From Micromonospora noduli (GTDB lineage: Bacteria; Actinomycetota; Actinomycetes; Mycobacteriales; Micromonosporaceae), in assembly GCF_003264365.1 (NCBI RefSeq), contig NZ_PYAK01000061.1, positions 1 through 34,398 on the forward strand: a stretch of 34,398 nt of DNA. Reading direction: 5' to 3'. Positions 15,201-22,064 of this stretch are shown here, in pieces; the first letter of the stretch is position 1, and every line of letters begins with the position of its first letter. The notes under the pieces were generated by a model. The model saw nothing but the letters and a program-made list of their open reading frames with translations. It did not search any database and was not told where the DNA came from. The translations under genes and the position numbers were made by a program.

Positions 15201-15721
15201 ACGCGGAGCGCGCCCGGTTCTCCTTCCCCCGCCAACGGCAGGAGCGGCGGCTCTGCCTGGCGGACTTCTTCAGGCCACAGGGCGACCAGCTCGATGTGGT
15301 CGCGTTGCAACTGGTCACCGTCGGCCAGCCGGTCAGCGAGTACGCGGCCAAGCTGTTCGCCCGCAACGAGTACCGCGACTACCTGGAGGTGCACGGGCTC
15401 TCCGTGCAGCTCACCGAGGCCCTCGCCGAATACTGGCACCAGCGCATCCGCGCCGAGATGACCCTGCCCGACGGTCGTCCGCTGGGGCACGACGACCCGG
15501 CGGACCTCGCCGGCATCCTGCACAACGACTACCGGGGCTGCCGGTACGCGTTCGGCTACCCGGCCTGCCCCGACCTGGAGGACCGGGCGAAGATCATGGA
15601 TCTGCTCGGCGCGGACCGGATCGGGGTCGAGCTGTCCGAGGAGTTCCAGCTCATGCCGGAGCAGGCCACCGACGCGATCGTGGTCCACCACCCGGAGGCC
15701 AACTACTTCAACGCCAAGTGA
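12206..15721 (+). CDS. metH: Cobalamin-dependent methionine synthase
   Basis: A 1171-residue, full-length four-module enzyme that transfers methyl from 5-methyltetrahydrofolate to homocysteine through cobalamin. Module 1 (about 1-310) has the zinc ligands Cys223 (LNCSTGP), Cys289 and Cys290 (GGCCGT). The pterin module (about 330-600) has GERTNANGSKAFRE. The B12 module (about 640-870) has D732-V-H734-D-I-G737, the base-off His ligand motif. The C-terminal activation module binds S-adenosylmethionine (FPRQRQERRLCLADFF and RYAFGYPACPD). The GTG start is set by TAACCT six bases upstream; ATG 12221 is a less likely alternative. No regulatory leader is present. The gene is transcribed alone, divergent from PAC2. 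Confidence 0.97.
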   Translation: MRTSLMDVLAERILIADGAMGTMLQAADLTLDDFDGLEGCNEILNVTRPDVVRGVHDAYLAVGADCVETNTFGANLANLAEYDIPHRIRELSEAGARIAREAADAASTPERPRFVLGSIGPGTKLPTLGHAAYSTLRDAYQENAAGLIVGGADALIIETCQDLLQVKAAVVGSKRAMAELGQSVPIICHVAVETTGTMLVGSEIGAALAAIEPLGVDLIGLNCSTGPAEMSEHLRYLSQHSRIPLSVMPNAGLPVLTADGAYFPLTPVELAEALERFITEYGVGLVGGCCGTTPEHIRVLAERLHGVTAPAREPQHEAGVSSVYHPVPFAQDASVLMVGERTNANGSKAFREAMLAGDWRACVEIARSQARDGSHLLDLCVDYVGRDGTQDMRELAGRFATASTLPIMLDSTEPNVVEAGLEMLGGRCVVNSVNFEDGDGPESRYARVMPIVREHGAAVVALLIDEEGQARTQEWKVRVAARLIDDLTGRWGMDRSDILIDALTFPIATGQEETRRDGIETIEAIREISRRYPGVNFTLGISNISFGLNPAARQVLNSVFLHECVQAGLTSAIVHASKILPMSKIPDAQREVALDLVYDRRREGYDPVQRFLELFEGVDVTSARASRAQELAALPLDERLKRRIIDGERNGLEADLDEAMAGGRSPLSIINDILLDGMKVVGELFGSGQMQLPFVLQSAEVMKTAVAYLEPHMETAEDGGKGRIVLATVRGDVHDIGKNLVDIILSNNGYEVVNIGIKQPISAILDAAEQHRADAIGMSGLLVKSTVIMKENLAEMATRGVAERWPVLLGGAALTRAYVEDDLRSTFPGQVHYARDAFEGLSLMDRVMTAKRGGAPVIDPEREAALAARRARRERQRSMVTTSLPELHDSSVRSDVAADVAVPTPPFFGTRVVKGVPMADYAALLDERATFSGQWGLRGVRGGSGPSYEELVETEGRPRLRYWLDRLIADQVLEAAVVYGYFPAYSEGNDLVVLDENGHAERARFSFPRQRQERRLCLADFFRPQGDQLDVVALQLVTVGQPVSEYAAKLFARNEYRDYLEVHGLSVQLTEALAEYWHQRIRAEMTLPDGRPLGHDDPADLAGILHNDYRGCRYAFGYPACPDLEDRAKIMDLLGADRIGVELSEEFQLMPEQATDAIVVHHPEANYFNAK

Positions 15722-15804
15722 CGCCTGTCCTCACACAGCGGGGAGCGCCTGTCGACCGTCACTCTGATTGGCAGACAACGGCGAGGTCGCACGGCCGTGC
15801 GGGA

Positions 15805-16542
15805 CTACGCCTCGTATCTGCCAGCGACAGCCGGGCCGAGGTCGGCCGGAAAGTGCGAGACCGCCAACGCCACGGCCTCTGCGGCGGTGGCGGTCTCGCC
15901 GAGTACCTCACCACGTCGCCAGACCCGGAAGTTCGAGTGCGAACCAAGCGCACCGAGGCTGACCGGGCTGGGTGAGAACGGATATCCCGTGGTGGTGGAG
16001 AAGTTCAGGACGGAGTGACTCATGTACGGGTACAGCTGCCGTAGCCTCGGCTCGTCGTAGGCTGCCTCGATCAGCGCCCGGTGGCTCGGCCGATCGGTCT
16101 CATCGGTCCTTTGTCTTAGCCACTGCCATTCCGCCGCTACCACTCGCGCCGGGCCCAGCTCGACGACTTCGCCTCGACGAGTCAGCGTGACAAATGGCAC
16201 CGAGCGCCTGATGCCGTGCAATGGCATGCCGGAACGCCAGTTGTGCGCCGCTCGGACGACCTCGACGAGGTCGTTGGTGGTGCCAGCGATCAACTGGATT
16301 CCCTGCCCCCAGCCTTCGATGCTGAAGCGGCGTTCATCGGTGCTCGCACTAACCGTGAGATCGTCACGAACCGAAGATCCACTCGGGACACTCGCCCACG
16401 TCAGGGGGGAGGACCATTCCGACGTTCGAGCCGATCCGAGTGAGAGACCATGATCAGCGGCGACGGCGTCGAGGGAGGTGGCAAGGCGGCCTGCGGCTAC
16501 CACCTCGGGGTACAGGTCATCCATTGTGGGTCCGCTGGGCAT
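15805..16542 (-). CDS. DUF6193-like protein
   Basis: About 245 residues from ATG 16542, chosen because CAAAAT lies six bases upstream; ATG 16524 and an earlier start at 16614 are alternatives. The pattern LYPEVVAAGRLATSLDAVAADHGLSL, GTTNDLVEVVRAAHNWRSG, LIEAAYDEPRLRQLYPYMSH and LNFSTTTGYPFSPSP matches the DUF6193 family, known mainly from Streptomyces and relatives and sometimes annotated as natural-product associated. No catalytic residues are obvious and no biosynthetic genes surround it. The stretch is visibly less GC-rich than its neighbours, which suggests recent acquisition. It is convergent with metH across an 83-base gap in which I see no clear terminator. Confidence 0.78.
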   Translation of the reverse strand: MPSGPTMDDLYPEVVAAGRLATSLDAVAADHGLSLGSARTSEWSSPLTWASVPSGSSVRDDLTVSASTDERRFSIEGWGQGIQLIAGTTNDLVEVVRAAHNWRSGMPLHGIRRSVPFVTLTRRGEVVELGPARVVAAEWQWLRQRTDETDRPSHRALIEAAYDEPRLRQLYPYMSHSVLNFSTTTGYPFSPSPVSLGALGSHSNFRVWRRGEVLGETATAAEAVALAVSHFPADLGPAVAGRYEA

Positions 16543-16652
16543 GCACGCATTTTGCCGCAACCCGGCGCTGGCGGCCGTCCGTGCGTCTGGGTCTCGATCG
16601 ACGCGAGCCGTCATGCTGAATCGAGACTTGGCGACTCTGGCACGCTGTGCGG

Positions 16653-17405
16653 ATGCGACAGGTCACAGTGCTTGGCAGTTCTGGTGCCTTTCCCGAGCCA
16701 GGCCGTGCCTGTAGCGGCTTCGCCGTGGACTGGGACGGCTACCGCTTGGTGCTTGACCTGGGCTACGCAACGCTGCCGCGGTTGCTCAGGCACTGGCCTG
16801 ATGGTGCGCTGGATGCCGTCGTCATCACCCATGAGCACCCGGATCACTGCGTCGACCTGCACGGTCTGTTCAGGATGCGGTTCTACGGTCAGCCCGGGGG
16901 ACCACGGCTGCCGTTGTTCTGCCCGCCCGGCGTGCTGGACCGGCTCAGTGGGTTGGAGCCCGATGTCGACCTGCACTCGGTATTCGATCTGCACCCACTG
17001 CCCGGCAGCTACCGGGTCGGGCCGTTCGACCTGACCGGGCAGTCTCTGCCGCACTTCGTGCCCAATGCCGGCATCCGGCTTCAGGCCGACGGAATCGTCG
17101 TGTCCTACTCCGGGGACACGGGGCCGGCTCCCGCGTTGGCCGAGCTGGGCCGTGGCGCCGACCTGTTCATCGTCGAAGCGACGGACTACGAGGGCGAGGC
17201 CAGCCGTCCCACCCGTAACCTCATGACCTCCACCGAGGCCGGTCTGTGGGCTCGCCGGGCGGGTGCCCGCCGCCTGATGCTCACCCATTTTTGGCCCGGC
17301 AACGACCGGGCAGCGGCAGTGGCCGCTGCGCAGGTGGAGTTCGGCGGTGCGGTGCTGGCGGCTGAGGAAGGTCTCACCCTGATCCTCGGGACGCCGGACA
17401 GCTGA
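16653..17405 (+). CDS. MBL-fold metal-dependent hydrolase (RNase Z-like)
   Basis: A 250-residue metallo-beta-lactamase-fold protein. The metal site motif THEHPDHCVDL (HxHxDH) is intact. Further ligands are supplied by LPHFVPN, VSYSGDTG and LTHFWPG. The N-terminal TVLGSSGAFPEPGRACSGF resembles the RNase Z/CpdA-like subgroup, which cleaves phosphodiesters or small esters; the exact substrate is unknown. ATG 16653 is favoured over GTG 16647 because CACGCT (a weak -10) lies exactly six bases before it. It is divergent from the DUF6193 gene with 110 bases between them. Confidence 0.88.
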   Translation: MRQVTVLGSSGAFPEPGRACSGFAVDWDGYRLVLDLGYATLPRLLRHWPDGALDAVVITHEHPDHCVDLHGLFRMRFYGQPGGPRLPLFCPPGVLDRLSGLEPDVDLHSVFDLHPLPGSYRVGPFDLTGQSLPHFVPNAGIRLQADGIVVSYSGDTGPAPALAELGRGADLFIVEATDYEGEASRPTRNLMTSTEAGLWARRAGARRLMLTHFWPGNDRAAAVAAAQVEFGGAVLAAEEGLTLILGTPDS

Positions 17406-17539
17406 ACGCCCCTCGCTTGAGGTTCGCCGACGGCTAGCGGGGCCGCCACGCGAAGCTCTGGATGTCGAAAGCGGTCGGGTGGCTTCGTCCTCGGGGAGGA
17501 TGCGGTCACTGTGAGCGCACCAGAGCAGGGAGATCCAGC

Positions 17540-17980
17540 ATGGCGATCCAGCGGATGGACAACGTCCTCATCGTTGTCGAGGACCTCGACGCGGTCATCG
17601 CGTTCTTCGTCGAACTCGGCATGGAGTTGGAGGGGCGGGGGCCGGTCGAGGGGCGGTGGGTGGAGCGTGTGATCGGGATCGACGACGTCCGGCAGGAGGT
17701 CGCGATGCTGCGGACCGCGGACGGCCACGGCAAGGTCGAGCTGGCGATGTTCCACCGACCGACGGCGATCAGCGCGGAACCGAAGAACGCGCCGGCGAAC
17801 ACGCTGGGCATTCGGCGGATCATGTTCGCCGTCGACGACATCGATGACGTGATCACCCGGTTGCGCGGCCACGGCGCCAAGCTCGTCGGGGAGGTGGAGC
17901 GGTACGAAAACGTCTACCGGCTCTGCTACGTCCGCGGCCCAGAGGGCATCATCGTCGGGCTGGCCGAACAGCTCCGCTGA
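17540..17980 (+). CDS. VOC (glyoxalase/bleomycin-resistance fold) protein
   Basis: A 146-residue VOC-fold protein. ATG 17540 follows GGGAGA; the ORF extension to 17462 lacks a site. The first beta-alpha-beta-beta-beta unit runs MDNVLIVVEDLDAVIAFFVELGMELEG and the second IRRIMFAVDDIDDVITRLRGHGAKLVGE, ending YVRGPEGIIVGLAEQ. The terminal Glu in GPEGIIV-type segments is a common metal ligand in this family. Candidate roles are isomerase, dioxygenase or small-molecule binding resistance protein; nothing in the context decides. It precedes a long dyad and is convergent with the SDR gene. Confidence 0.9.
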   Translation: MAIQRMDNVLIVVEDLDAVIAFFVELGMELEGRGPVEGRWVERVIGIDDVRQEVAMLRTADGHGKVELAMFHRPTAISAEPKNAPANTLGIRRIMFAVDDIDDVITRLRGHGAKLVGEVERYENVYRLCYVRGPEGIIVGLAEQLR

Positions 17981-18003
17981 CGGCCGCCGCAGTTCAGTCC
18001 ACC

Positions 18004-18065
18004 CGCAACTTCAGGGATATAGGGGCCTCGCGGGCGGCGGAGACCACCACATCCCTGAAGTAGCG
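18004..18065. repeat. Long dyad with perfect 11-bp core between convergent genes
   Basis: ACTTCAGGGAT (18008-18018) and ATCCCTGAAGT (18051-18061) are perfect complements inside imperfect 26-base arms (18004-18029 and 18040-18065, about 21 matches) with a 10-base GC loop. It sits between the VOC gene and the SDR gene, both ending towards it. It could be a bidirectional terminator or a dispersed palindromic repeat. Confidence 0.7.
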
Positions 18066-18116
18066 CGGATCTTGGAGTGCGCAGACCGAGCGCGCAGCGC
18101 ACAGGAGCAGACGGGT

Positions 18117-18836
18117 TCAGGAGATCAGTGTGCCGCCGTCAACGGTCACCACGGTGCCGGTGGCGTAGGTCGCCCGCAGGAGGTAGACGAACGCCTCGGC
18201 GACCTCCTCGGGCTCGCCCACCCGTCCGAGCGGAAGCGACTCGCTGAGCTGCGCGTACATCTGCTCTCGGGTTTCGGTAGGCAGTGAGTCCCAGAGCGGT
18301 GAGCGGATCACGCCGGCCGAGACGGCGTTGACCCGGATCGGGGCGAGTTCGACGGCGAGCGCGCGGACCAGCGCGTCGATCGCCCCGGTGATGCTGGCCG
18401 CGACGGACCAGCCGGCGCTGGGCCGGTGGTTGGCGGTGCCGGTGGTGAGGGTGATCGACCCACCGGGGCGCAGGTACGGCAATGCCGCGTTGACCGCCGA
18501 CAGGGAGCCGAAGTACCGCAGGTCGAAGGCGGTGCGGGCGGCGGCGAGGTCGAGGGCGTCGACGGACATCAGGGCGAGGGGTTCGCCGGCGGTGTAGACG
18601 AGGTGGTCAAACGACCCGACATCCTGGAACAGACGGGACACGGCGTCGGGGTTGGTGAGGTTGGCGACGTACCCCTGAGTGGTGGTCGGCAGGGTCGTCA
18701 GGGCGCGGTCCACGCTGCGCTGACTGCTGGAGGCGACCACGACCTGGGCGCCCTCGCGGGCGGCACGGGCGGCGGTGGCGAGGCCGATTCCCGAGGTTCC
18801 GCCGAGTACGACGACGCGCTGGTCGATGAGGGTCAT
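18117..18836 (-). CDS. SDR-family protein lacking the catalytic YxxxK
   Basis: A 239-residue short-chain dehydrogenase/reductase-fold protein. The NAD(P)-binding GGTSGIG motif, the YTAGEP strand (NNAG equivalent), RVNAVSAGVI and the VTVDGG C-terminus are present. The helix that should hold YxxxK reads GWSVAASITGAIDALVRALA; aligning on the conserved AVELAP puts Ala and Thr where Tyr and Lys are expected. It is therefore an atypical SDR that may have lost classical reductase activity or act by another route. Start ATG 18836 follows AAGGA. The divergent LysR gene and two LTTR-type boxes between them suggest it is that regulator's target. Confidence 0.9.
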   Translation of the reverse strand: MTLIDQRVVVLGGTSGIGLATAARAAREGAQVVVASSSQRSVDRALTTLPTTTQGYVANLTNPDAVSRLFQDVGSFDHLVYTAGEPLALMSVDALDLAAARTAFDLRYFGSLSAVNAALPYLRPGGSITLTTGTANHRPSAGWSVAASITGAIDALVRALAVELAPIRVNAVSAGVIRSPLWDSLPTETREQMYAQLSESLPLGRVGEPEEVAEAFVYLLRATYATGTVVTVDGGTLIS

Positions 18837-18924
18837 GATCGTGTCCTTCCGGATCGAGTGGTGGGAACGGTTACCACCGTGCTCCGCCCTGGAGGCCCGC
18901 GTCCAAGACCTCTTTCACCTCCTG

Positions 18925-18966
18925 TGATGCCCATTGAGCATCACCCCAGTCATACCTGACGGGTAT
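18925..18966. promoter_or_regulatory. Two LysR-type (T-N11-A) boxes in the divergent SDR/LysR promoter region
   Basis: Box 1, TGATGC-N7-GCATCA (18925-18943), and box 2, ATACC-N5-GGTAT (18952-18966), are both perfect dyads containing the T-N11-A pattern. Their centres are 25 bases apart. Box 2 overlaps the TATCGT (18964-18969) that is the best -10 for the LysR gene. This is the usual architecture of recognition and activation sites for an autoregulating LysR protein. Confidence 0.65.
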
Positions 18967-19003
18967 CGTGGAACCGCCCGGAGCGGAAACGGATGGGAGC
19001 AGG

Positions 19004-19924
19004 GTGGACGTCGATCTGCGCAAGCTCCGCTACTTCGTGGCGGTCGCGGAGGAGTTGCACTTCGGCCGGGCCGCCGCGCGGCTGCACATCGCCCAGCCGG
19101 TCCTGTCGCGCCAGATCCGGGCCTTCGAGCACGAACTGCGCGCCGAGCTCTTCGTCCGGGACCGCCGCTCCACCGTGCTCACCGACGCCGGCCGCCAGCT
19201 GCTGACCGACGCCCGTCCGCTGCTCGCCTCGGCCGATGCCCTGCGACGGCGGGTGCAACGGGCCGCCCACGGCAGGCCGACGTTCACCATCGCGTTCATG
19301 CCCGGCGTTCTCGTCACCGCCGAGGCCCGTGCCATCGGCCAGCGGCACCCCGACCTGGCCGTCAACGTGGTCCGTACTTCCTGGGACGACCAGGCCGAAA
19401 TCGTCCGCGAGGGGCGCGCGGACGTCAGCTACGTGCGGCTCCCGGTGGACCAGCGCGGCCTGCGCCTGCGCCCCCTGTTCACCGAACCCCGCGTCGTCGT
19501 CCTGCCCACCGATCACCGCCTGGCCGGCAAGGAGTCGATCGACCTCGCCGAGTTGGTCGAGGAACGGCTCTTGCAGGACCCGGACGCGGTGCCGGAGTGG
19601 CGGGACCTACCGAACCGCCCGGCGGAGCCCGGTCTCCGCCCTCGGCCCGAGCTGAACTCCGTGGAGGAGAAACTGGAGCATGTCGCTGCGTACGCCGGGA
19701 TGGTGATCCTGCCGCTGTCGACGGCGACGTTCTACACGAGACCCGACGTCAGCCACGTACCCGTCACCGACCTCGGCCACAACCAGGTGTGCCTGGCCTG
19801 GGCCGAGGACAACCGGTCACCTCTGGTGCACGAGTTCGTCGAGATCGCCGCCCGGCAGACTCCACAACCTGACGATCGACGCCAAGGGGGGTCAGGCGGC
19901 GCGGCTCGGGAAGGTTTCGCGTAG
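19004..19924 (+). CDS. LysR-family transcriptional regulator
   Basis: A 306-residue LTTR. GTG 19004 is chosen because GGGAG precedes it and the family N-terminus begins there (VDVDLRKLRYFVAVAEELHF). The winged helix is clear: FGRAAARLHIAQPVLSRQIRAFE, LFVRDRRSTVLTDAGRQLL. The C-terminal effector domain has two Rossmann-like lobes (RPTFTIAFMPGVLV; PRVVVLPTDHRLAGK). It is divergent from the SDR gene with two LTTR boxes between, so it probably controls both. The last 33 bases overlap, in antisense, the 3' end of the epimerase-like gene. Confidence 0.95.
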   Translation: MDVDLRKLRYFVAVAEELHFGRAAARLHIAQPVLSRQIRAFEHELRAELFVRDRRSTVLTDAGRQLLTDARPLLASADALRRRVQRAAHGRPTFTIAFMPGVLVTAEARAIGQRHPDLAVNVVRTSWDDQAEIVREGRADVSYVRLPVDQRGLRLRPLFTEPRVVVLPTDHRLAGKESIDLAELVEERLLQDPDAVPEWRDLPNRPAEPGLRPRPELNSVEEKLEHVAAYAGMVILPLSTATFYTRPDVSHVPVTDLGHNQVCLAWAEDNRSPLVHEFVEIAARQTPQPDDRRQGGSGGAAREGFA

Positions 19925-20809
19925 GGCCGGGTCCAGCGGTCGACCGCTCGTCGGTTCGATGAACAGATCGGCGAGCAGGAGGTCGGCCAGGTAGCTGGGG
20001 TTCACCCCCGACTCCTTGCGGCCGAGGGCCTGCGCCGCGCCGCCGAGTCGCAGCGCGGCCCGCGCCGCGCCGGCCGGTAGGCGGCTGACCCGGCGGGGTC
20101 GGCCCACCGCCTCGGCGATGCGCCCGATCATGTCGTGCCAGGTGAGGTTCTCGTCGGCGACCGGGATGTCCGCGCCGCTGGCCTGCTCGAGGGCGTCGAC
20201 AGCGACTTCGGCCACGCTGCCGGCGGACGCTGCGGCGCTGCCGCCGGTCGGGGCGACCAGCGGCGTACGCGAGCGGGCCCACCGGTCCAGCGGACCGGCC
20301 CAGTTGGGCAGTCGGTCGCCCGCCCGACCGAAGACGAAGGGCAGTTCGAGTACGGCGACCGGCAGACCCTCGCCGGCAGCCGCCCGACCCTCGCGGGCCT
20401 GCTCCAGGCGGCACCGGATGTACGTGTGCCGCTCGGCGAGGCGCCACTGCGGGTGTAGCCGGTCGAAGTAGGTGTAGTAGGAGCCCATCACGACGCCCCG
20501 GGTGAGACCTTCGAGGCGGGCGGCGGTGAACAGGCGTACCACCGGGTCGACGTTGTCGCGGCGGAACTCGGGATAGATCGGCTTGGGCAGCGGTCGTTGC
20601 TCCTCGGTGCGGGTGGCGTACACGACGCCGTCGTGACCGGCGAGCAACGGCCGCAGCTCCTCGATCGAGGCGGACCCGACATCGAGCAGATGGTCGACGC
20701 CCGGCTGGGCGGTACGCGCCACAGTGGTCGCGGCGTGGCCACGTTCCCGGAGCACGTCCACGACGTGAGCGCCGATCAGGCCGCTGCCACCCACCACAAG
20801 AATTCGCAC
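19892..20809 (-). CDS. NAD(P)-dependent epimerase/dehydratase-like protein
   Basis: A 305-residue extended-SDR-type protein. The GTG at 20809 starts VRILVVGGSGLIGAHVVDVL with the GxxGxxG dinucleotide-binding motif. The apparent earlier start at 20845 is a TTG that belongs to a perfect TTGACA -35 box, so it is rejected. The expected YxxxK appears as Y-I-R-C-R (YxxxR), and the middle has YTYFDRLHPQWRLAERHTY, so the catalytic detail is atypical. The C-terminus has substrate-domain features (LTWHDMIGRIAEAVGRP). Substrate unknown. It is divergent from the VOC gene, and its 3' end overlaps lysR by 33 bases. Confidence 0.88.
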   Translation of the reverse strand: MRILVVGGSGLIGAHVVDVLRERGHAATTVARTAQPGVDHLLDVGSASIEELRPLLAGHDGVVYATRTEEQRPLPKPIYPEFRRDNVDPVVRLFTAARLEGLTRGVVMGSYYTYFDRLHPQWRLAERHTYIRCRLEQAREGRAAAGEGLPVAVLELPFVFGRAGDRLPNWAGPLDRWARSRTPLVAPTGGSAAASAGSVAEVAVDALEQASGADIPVADENLTWHDMIGRIAEAVGRPRRVSRLPAGAARAALRLGGAAQALGRKESGVNPSYLADLLLADLFIEPTSGRPLDPALRETFPSRAA

Positions 20810-20816
20810 GGTGCAT

Positions 20817-20845
20817 CGTCCACTCTGGAGGCAGGCCTTTGTCAA
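20817..20845 (-). promoter_or_regulatory. Promoter of the epimerase-like gene
   Basis: TTGACA (20845-20840), a 17-base spacer and TGGACG (20822-20817) are followed by seven bases and GTG 20809. The -35 is perfect and the -10 weak; spacing fits a leaderless transcript. Confidence 0.5.
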
Positions 20846-20893
20846 GCGGCTGCGCCGCGATTCGACCAGAATGGCACCCGGAGGTGATCAACC

Positions 20894-21322
20894 ATGGTCG
20901 ACCAGGAGAGCGTGCCCAAGCTGTGTTCGGTGGTGCTCGACTGCACCGACGCGCGGGCGCTGGCGGAGTTCTATCGACAGCTACTGGGCTTCGTCTACCG
21001 GCCCGGTGACGAACCGCCAGCGGCCGGCGAGGCCGACGAACGCGGCCGTGACTGGCTGGTGCTGCGGTCGCCCGGCGGCGGACCCCAGATCGCGTTTCAG
21101 CAGGTGGAGCATCTGCCGGAGGCGACGTGGCCGGCGAACACCGTGCCCCAGCAGCTGCACCTGGACCTGACCGTGGAGTCCGTCGAGGAGTTGCTGGTCC
21201 AGCATGAGCGCGTGCTGCGCCTCGGCGGCCGGCTGTTGTACGACCGCATCGACGACCCGGACGAGCCTCTGCGCGTGTACGCCGACCTGGCTGGGCACCC
21301 CTTCTGCGTATTCGTCGGCTGA
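20894..21322 (+). CDS. VOC-family (glyoxalase-like) protein
   Basis: A 142-residue protein of the glyoxalase-like VOC group common in actinobacteria. ATG 20894 follows CCGGAGGTG. It shows the first unit VVLDCTDARALAEFYRQLLGF, the strand WLVLRSPGGGPQIAFQQVEHLPEATW, the linking QLHLDLTVESVEELL, and the ending VYADLAGHPFCVFVG, which matches the 'DPAGHPFCL' terminus typical of this subfamily. Function is unassigned; some relatives are small-molecule binders or isomerases. It is divergent from the epimerase-like gene. Confidence 0.92.
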   Translation: MVDQESVPKLCSVVLDCTDARALAEFYRQLLGFVYRPGDEPPAAGEADERGRDWLVLRSPGGGPQIAFQQVEHLPEATWPANTVPQQLHLDLTVESVEELLVQHERVLRLGGRLLYDRIDDPDEPLRVYADLAGHPFCVFVG

Positions 21323-21405
21323 GCGGGCTGAGCGGGTTGCCGCCACCTCGGCGGCGCGCAGGTTGGCAACGGGCGAGGATGGCGTCCGCGACCCCGACAT
21401 TCGCA

Positions 21406-21411
21406 TAGGTT
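21406..21411 (+). promoter_or_regulatory. Candidate -10 element TAGGTT
   Basis: TAGGTT lies 39 bases before ATG 21451. It would give a leader of about 33 bases. No convincing -35 was seen. Confidence 0.35.
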
Positions 21412-21450
21412 CGAGGTACGCACCACCATCGCTGTGAAACGGGGTTGAGG

Positions 21451-22035
21451 ATGCCGGAACCGCGCGCCTTCTGGCTGGACGAGCAGTTCGACCGTGAACA
21501 CGGCACCGACGGGCGCGGCCGGTACGAGGCCGAGGTGTTTCGTCGGATCGACGAGTTCGCCGACACCTGGGGTGACTTCGCGCCCGTGGCGTTCGCGGTG
21601 ACCGCCTGGCGGCTTGCCACCGAGCTGTCGCCGGGCTTCGTGCGCTGGCACCGGCGGATCATCTCGGCGACCTGCGCGCGCAGCCCGTGGGACGGCAGCC
21701 TGGTCTGCGCGGTGACTATGGCCTCCCGCTGGCCGGCCGAGTTGACCTGGACGAAGCAGTGGCAGCGCGACCGTGGTTGGCAGGACTGGCCCCAACTGTT
21801 CGGCCAGTTCACCACACCCACCGAGCAGGACCAGACGCGACGTCCGCATCTGCGCGCGCTGCTTCAGGTGGAGGCGCCGGTCCCGCTCGACGACCTGCCG
21901 CCGACGCCCGACGGTCCGGACGACGAGGTCGCCGTGGCGGCGCGCCGCGCCGTGGCGGTGCTGGCCCGGGAGCTCAACGACCTTCTCGCGCCGATGATCG
22001 GGCAGCTCGACGCCGGGGTGCCGGCGGACTCCTGA
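21451..22035 (+). CDS. Uncharacterised Trp-rich protein
   Basis: A 194-residue soluble protein that I do not recognise. ATG 21451 is preferred over TTG 21445; GGGG and GAGG lie just upstream but spacing is not ideal. The protein is notably rich in Trp (for example FWLDEQF, TWGDF, WTKQWQRDRGWQDWPQ), with a long acidic, helical C-terminal third. No signal peptide, membrane segment or known catalytic motif is visible. It is followed after 29 bases by the acyltransferase gene, which has its own TACTGT promoter, so joint transcription is possible but not required. Confidence 0.75.
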   Translation: MPEPRAFWLDEQFDREHGTDGRGRYEAEVFRRIDEFADTWGDFAPVAFAVTAWRLATELSPGFVRWHRRIISATCARSPWDGSLVCAVTMASRWPAELTWTKQWQRDRGWQDWPQLFGQFTTPTEQDQTRRPHLRALLQVEAPVPLDDLPPTPDGPDDEVAVAARRAVAVLARELNDLLAPMIGQLDAGVPADS

Positions 22036-22051
22036 GAAGCCCACCGGCCGG

Positions 22052-22057
22052 TACTGT
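22052..22057 (+). promoter_or_regulatory. -10 element TACTGT (leaderless)
   Basis: TACTGT is followed by seven bases and GTG 22065. It sets the start of the acyltransferase gene far inside the much longer open frame. Confidence 0.55.
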
Positions 22058-22064
22058 CGTCGGC

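Noticed and set aside
12215..15691. A 1158-codon open frame antisense to metH
   Set aside because: A GC-bias shadow of metH; low-complexity composition (His, Arg, Asp, Val), no motif, and every metH catalytic residue is on the plus strand.
21339..21355. Small GCCGCC/GGCGGC hairpin after the VOC gene as a terminator
   Set aside because: A six-bp stem with no tail, common by chance at this GC; left out of the feature list.
19764..21821. 685-codon minus-strand frame
   Set aside because: Arg/Pro-rich shadow spanning several real genes; no domain.
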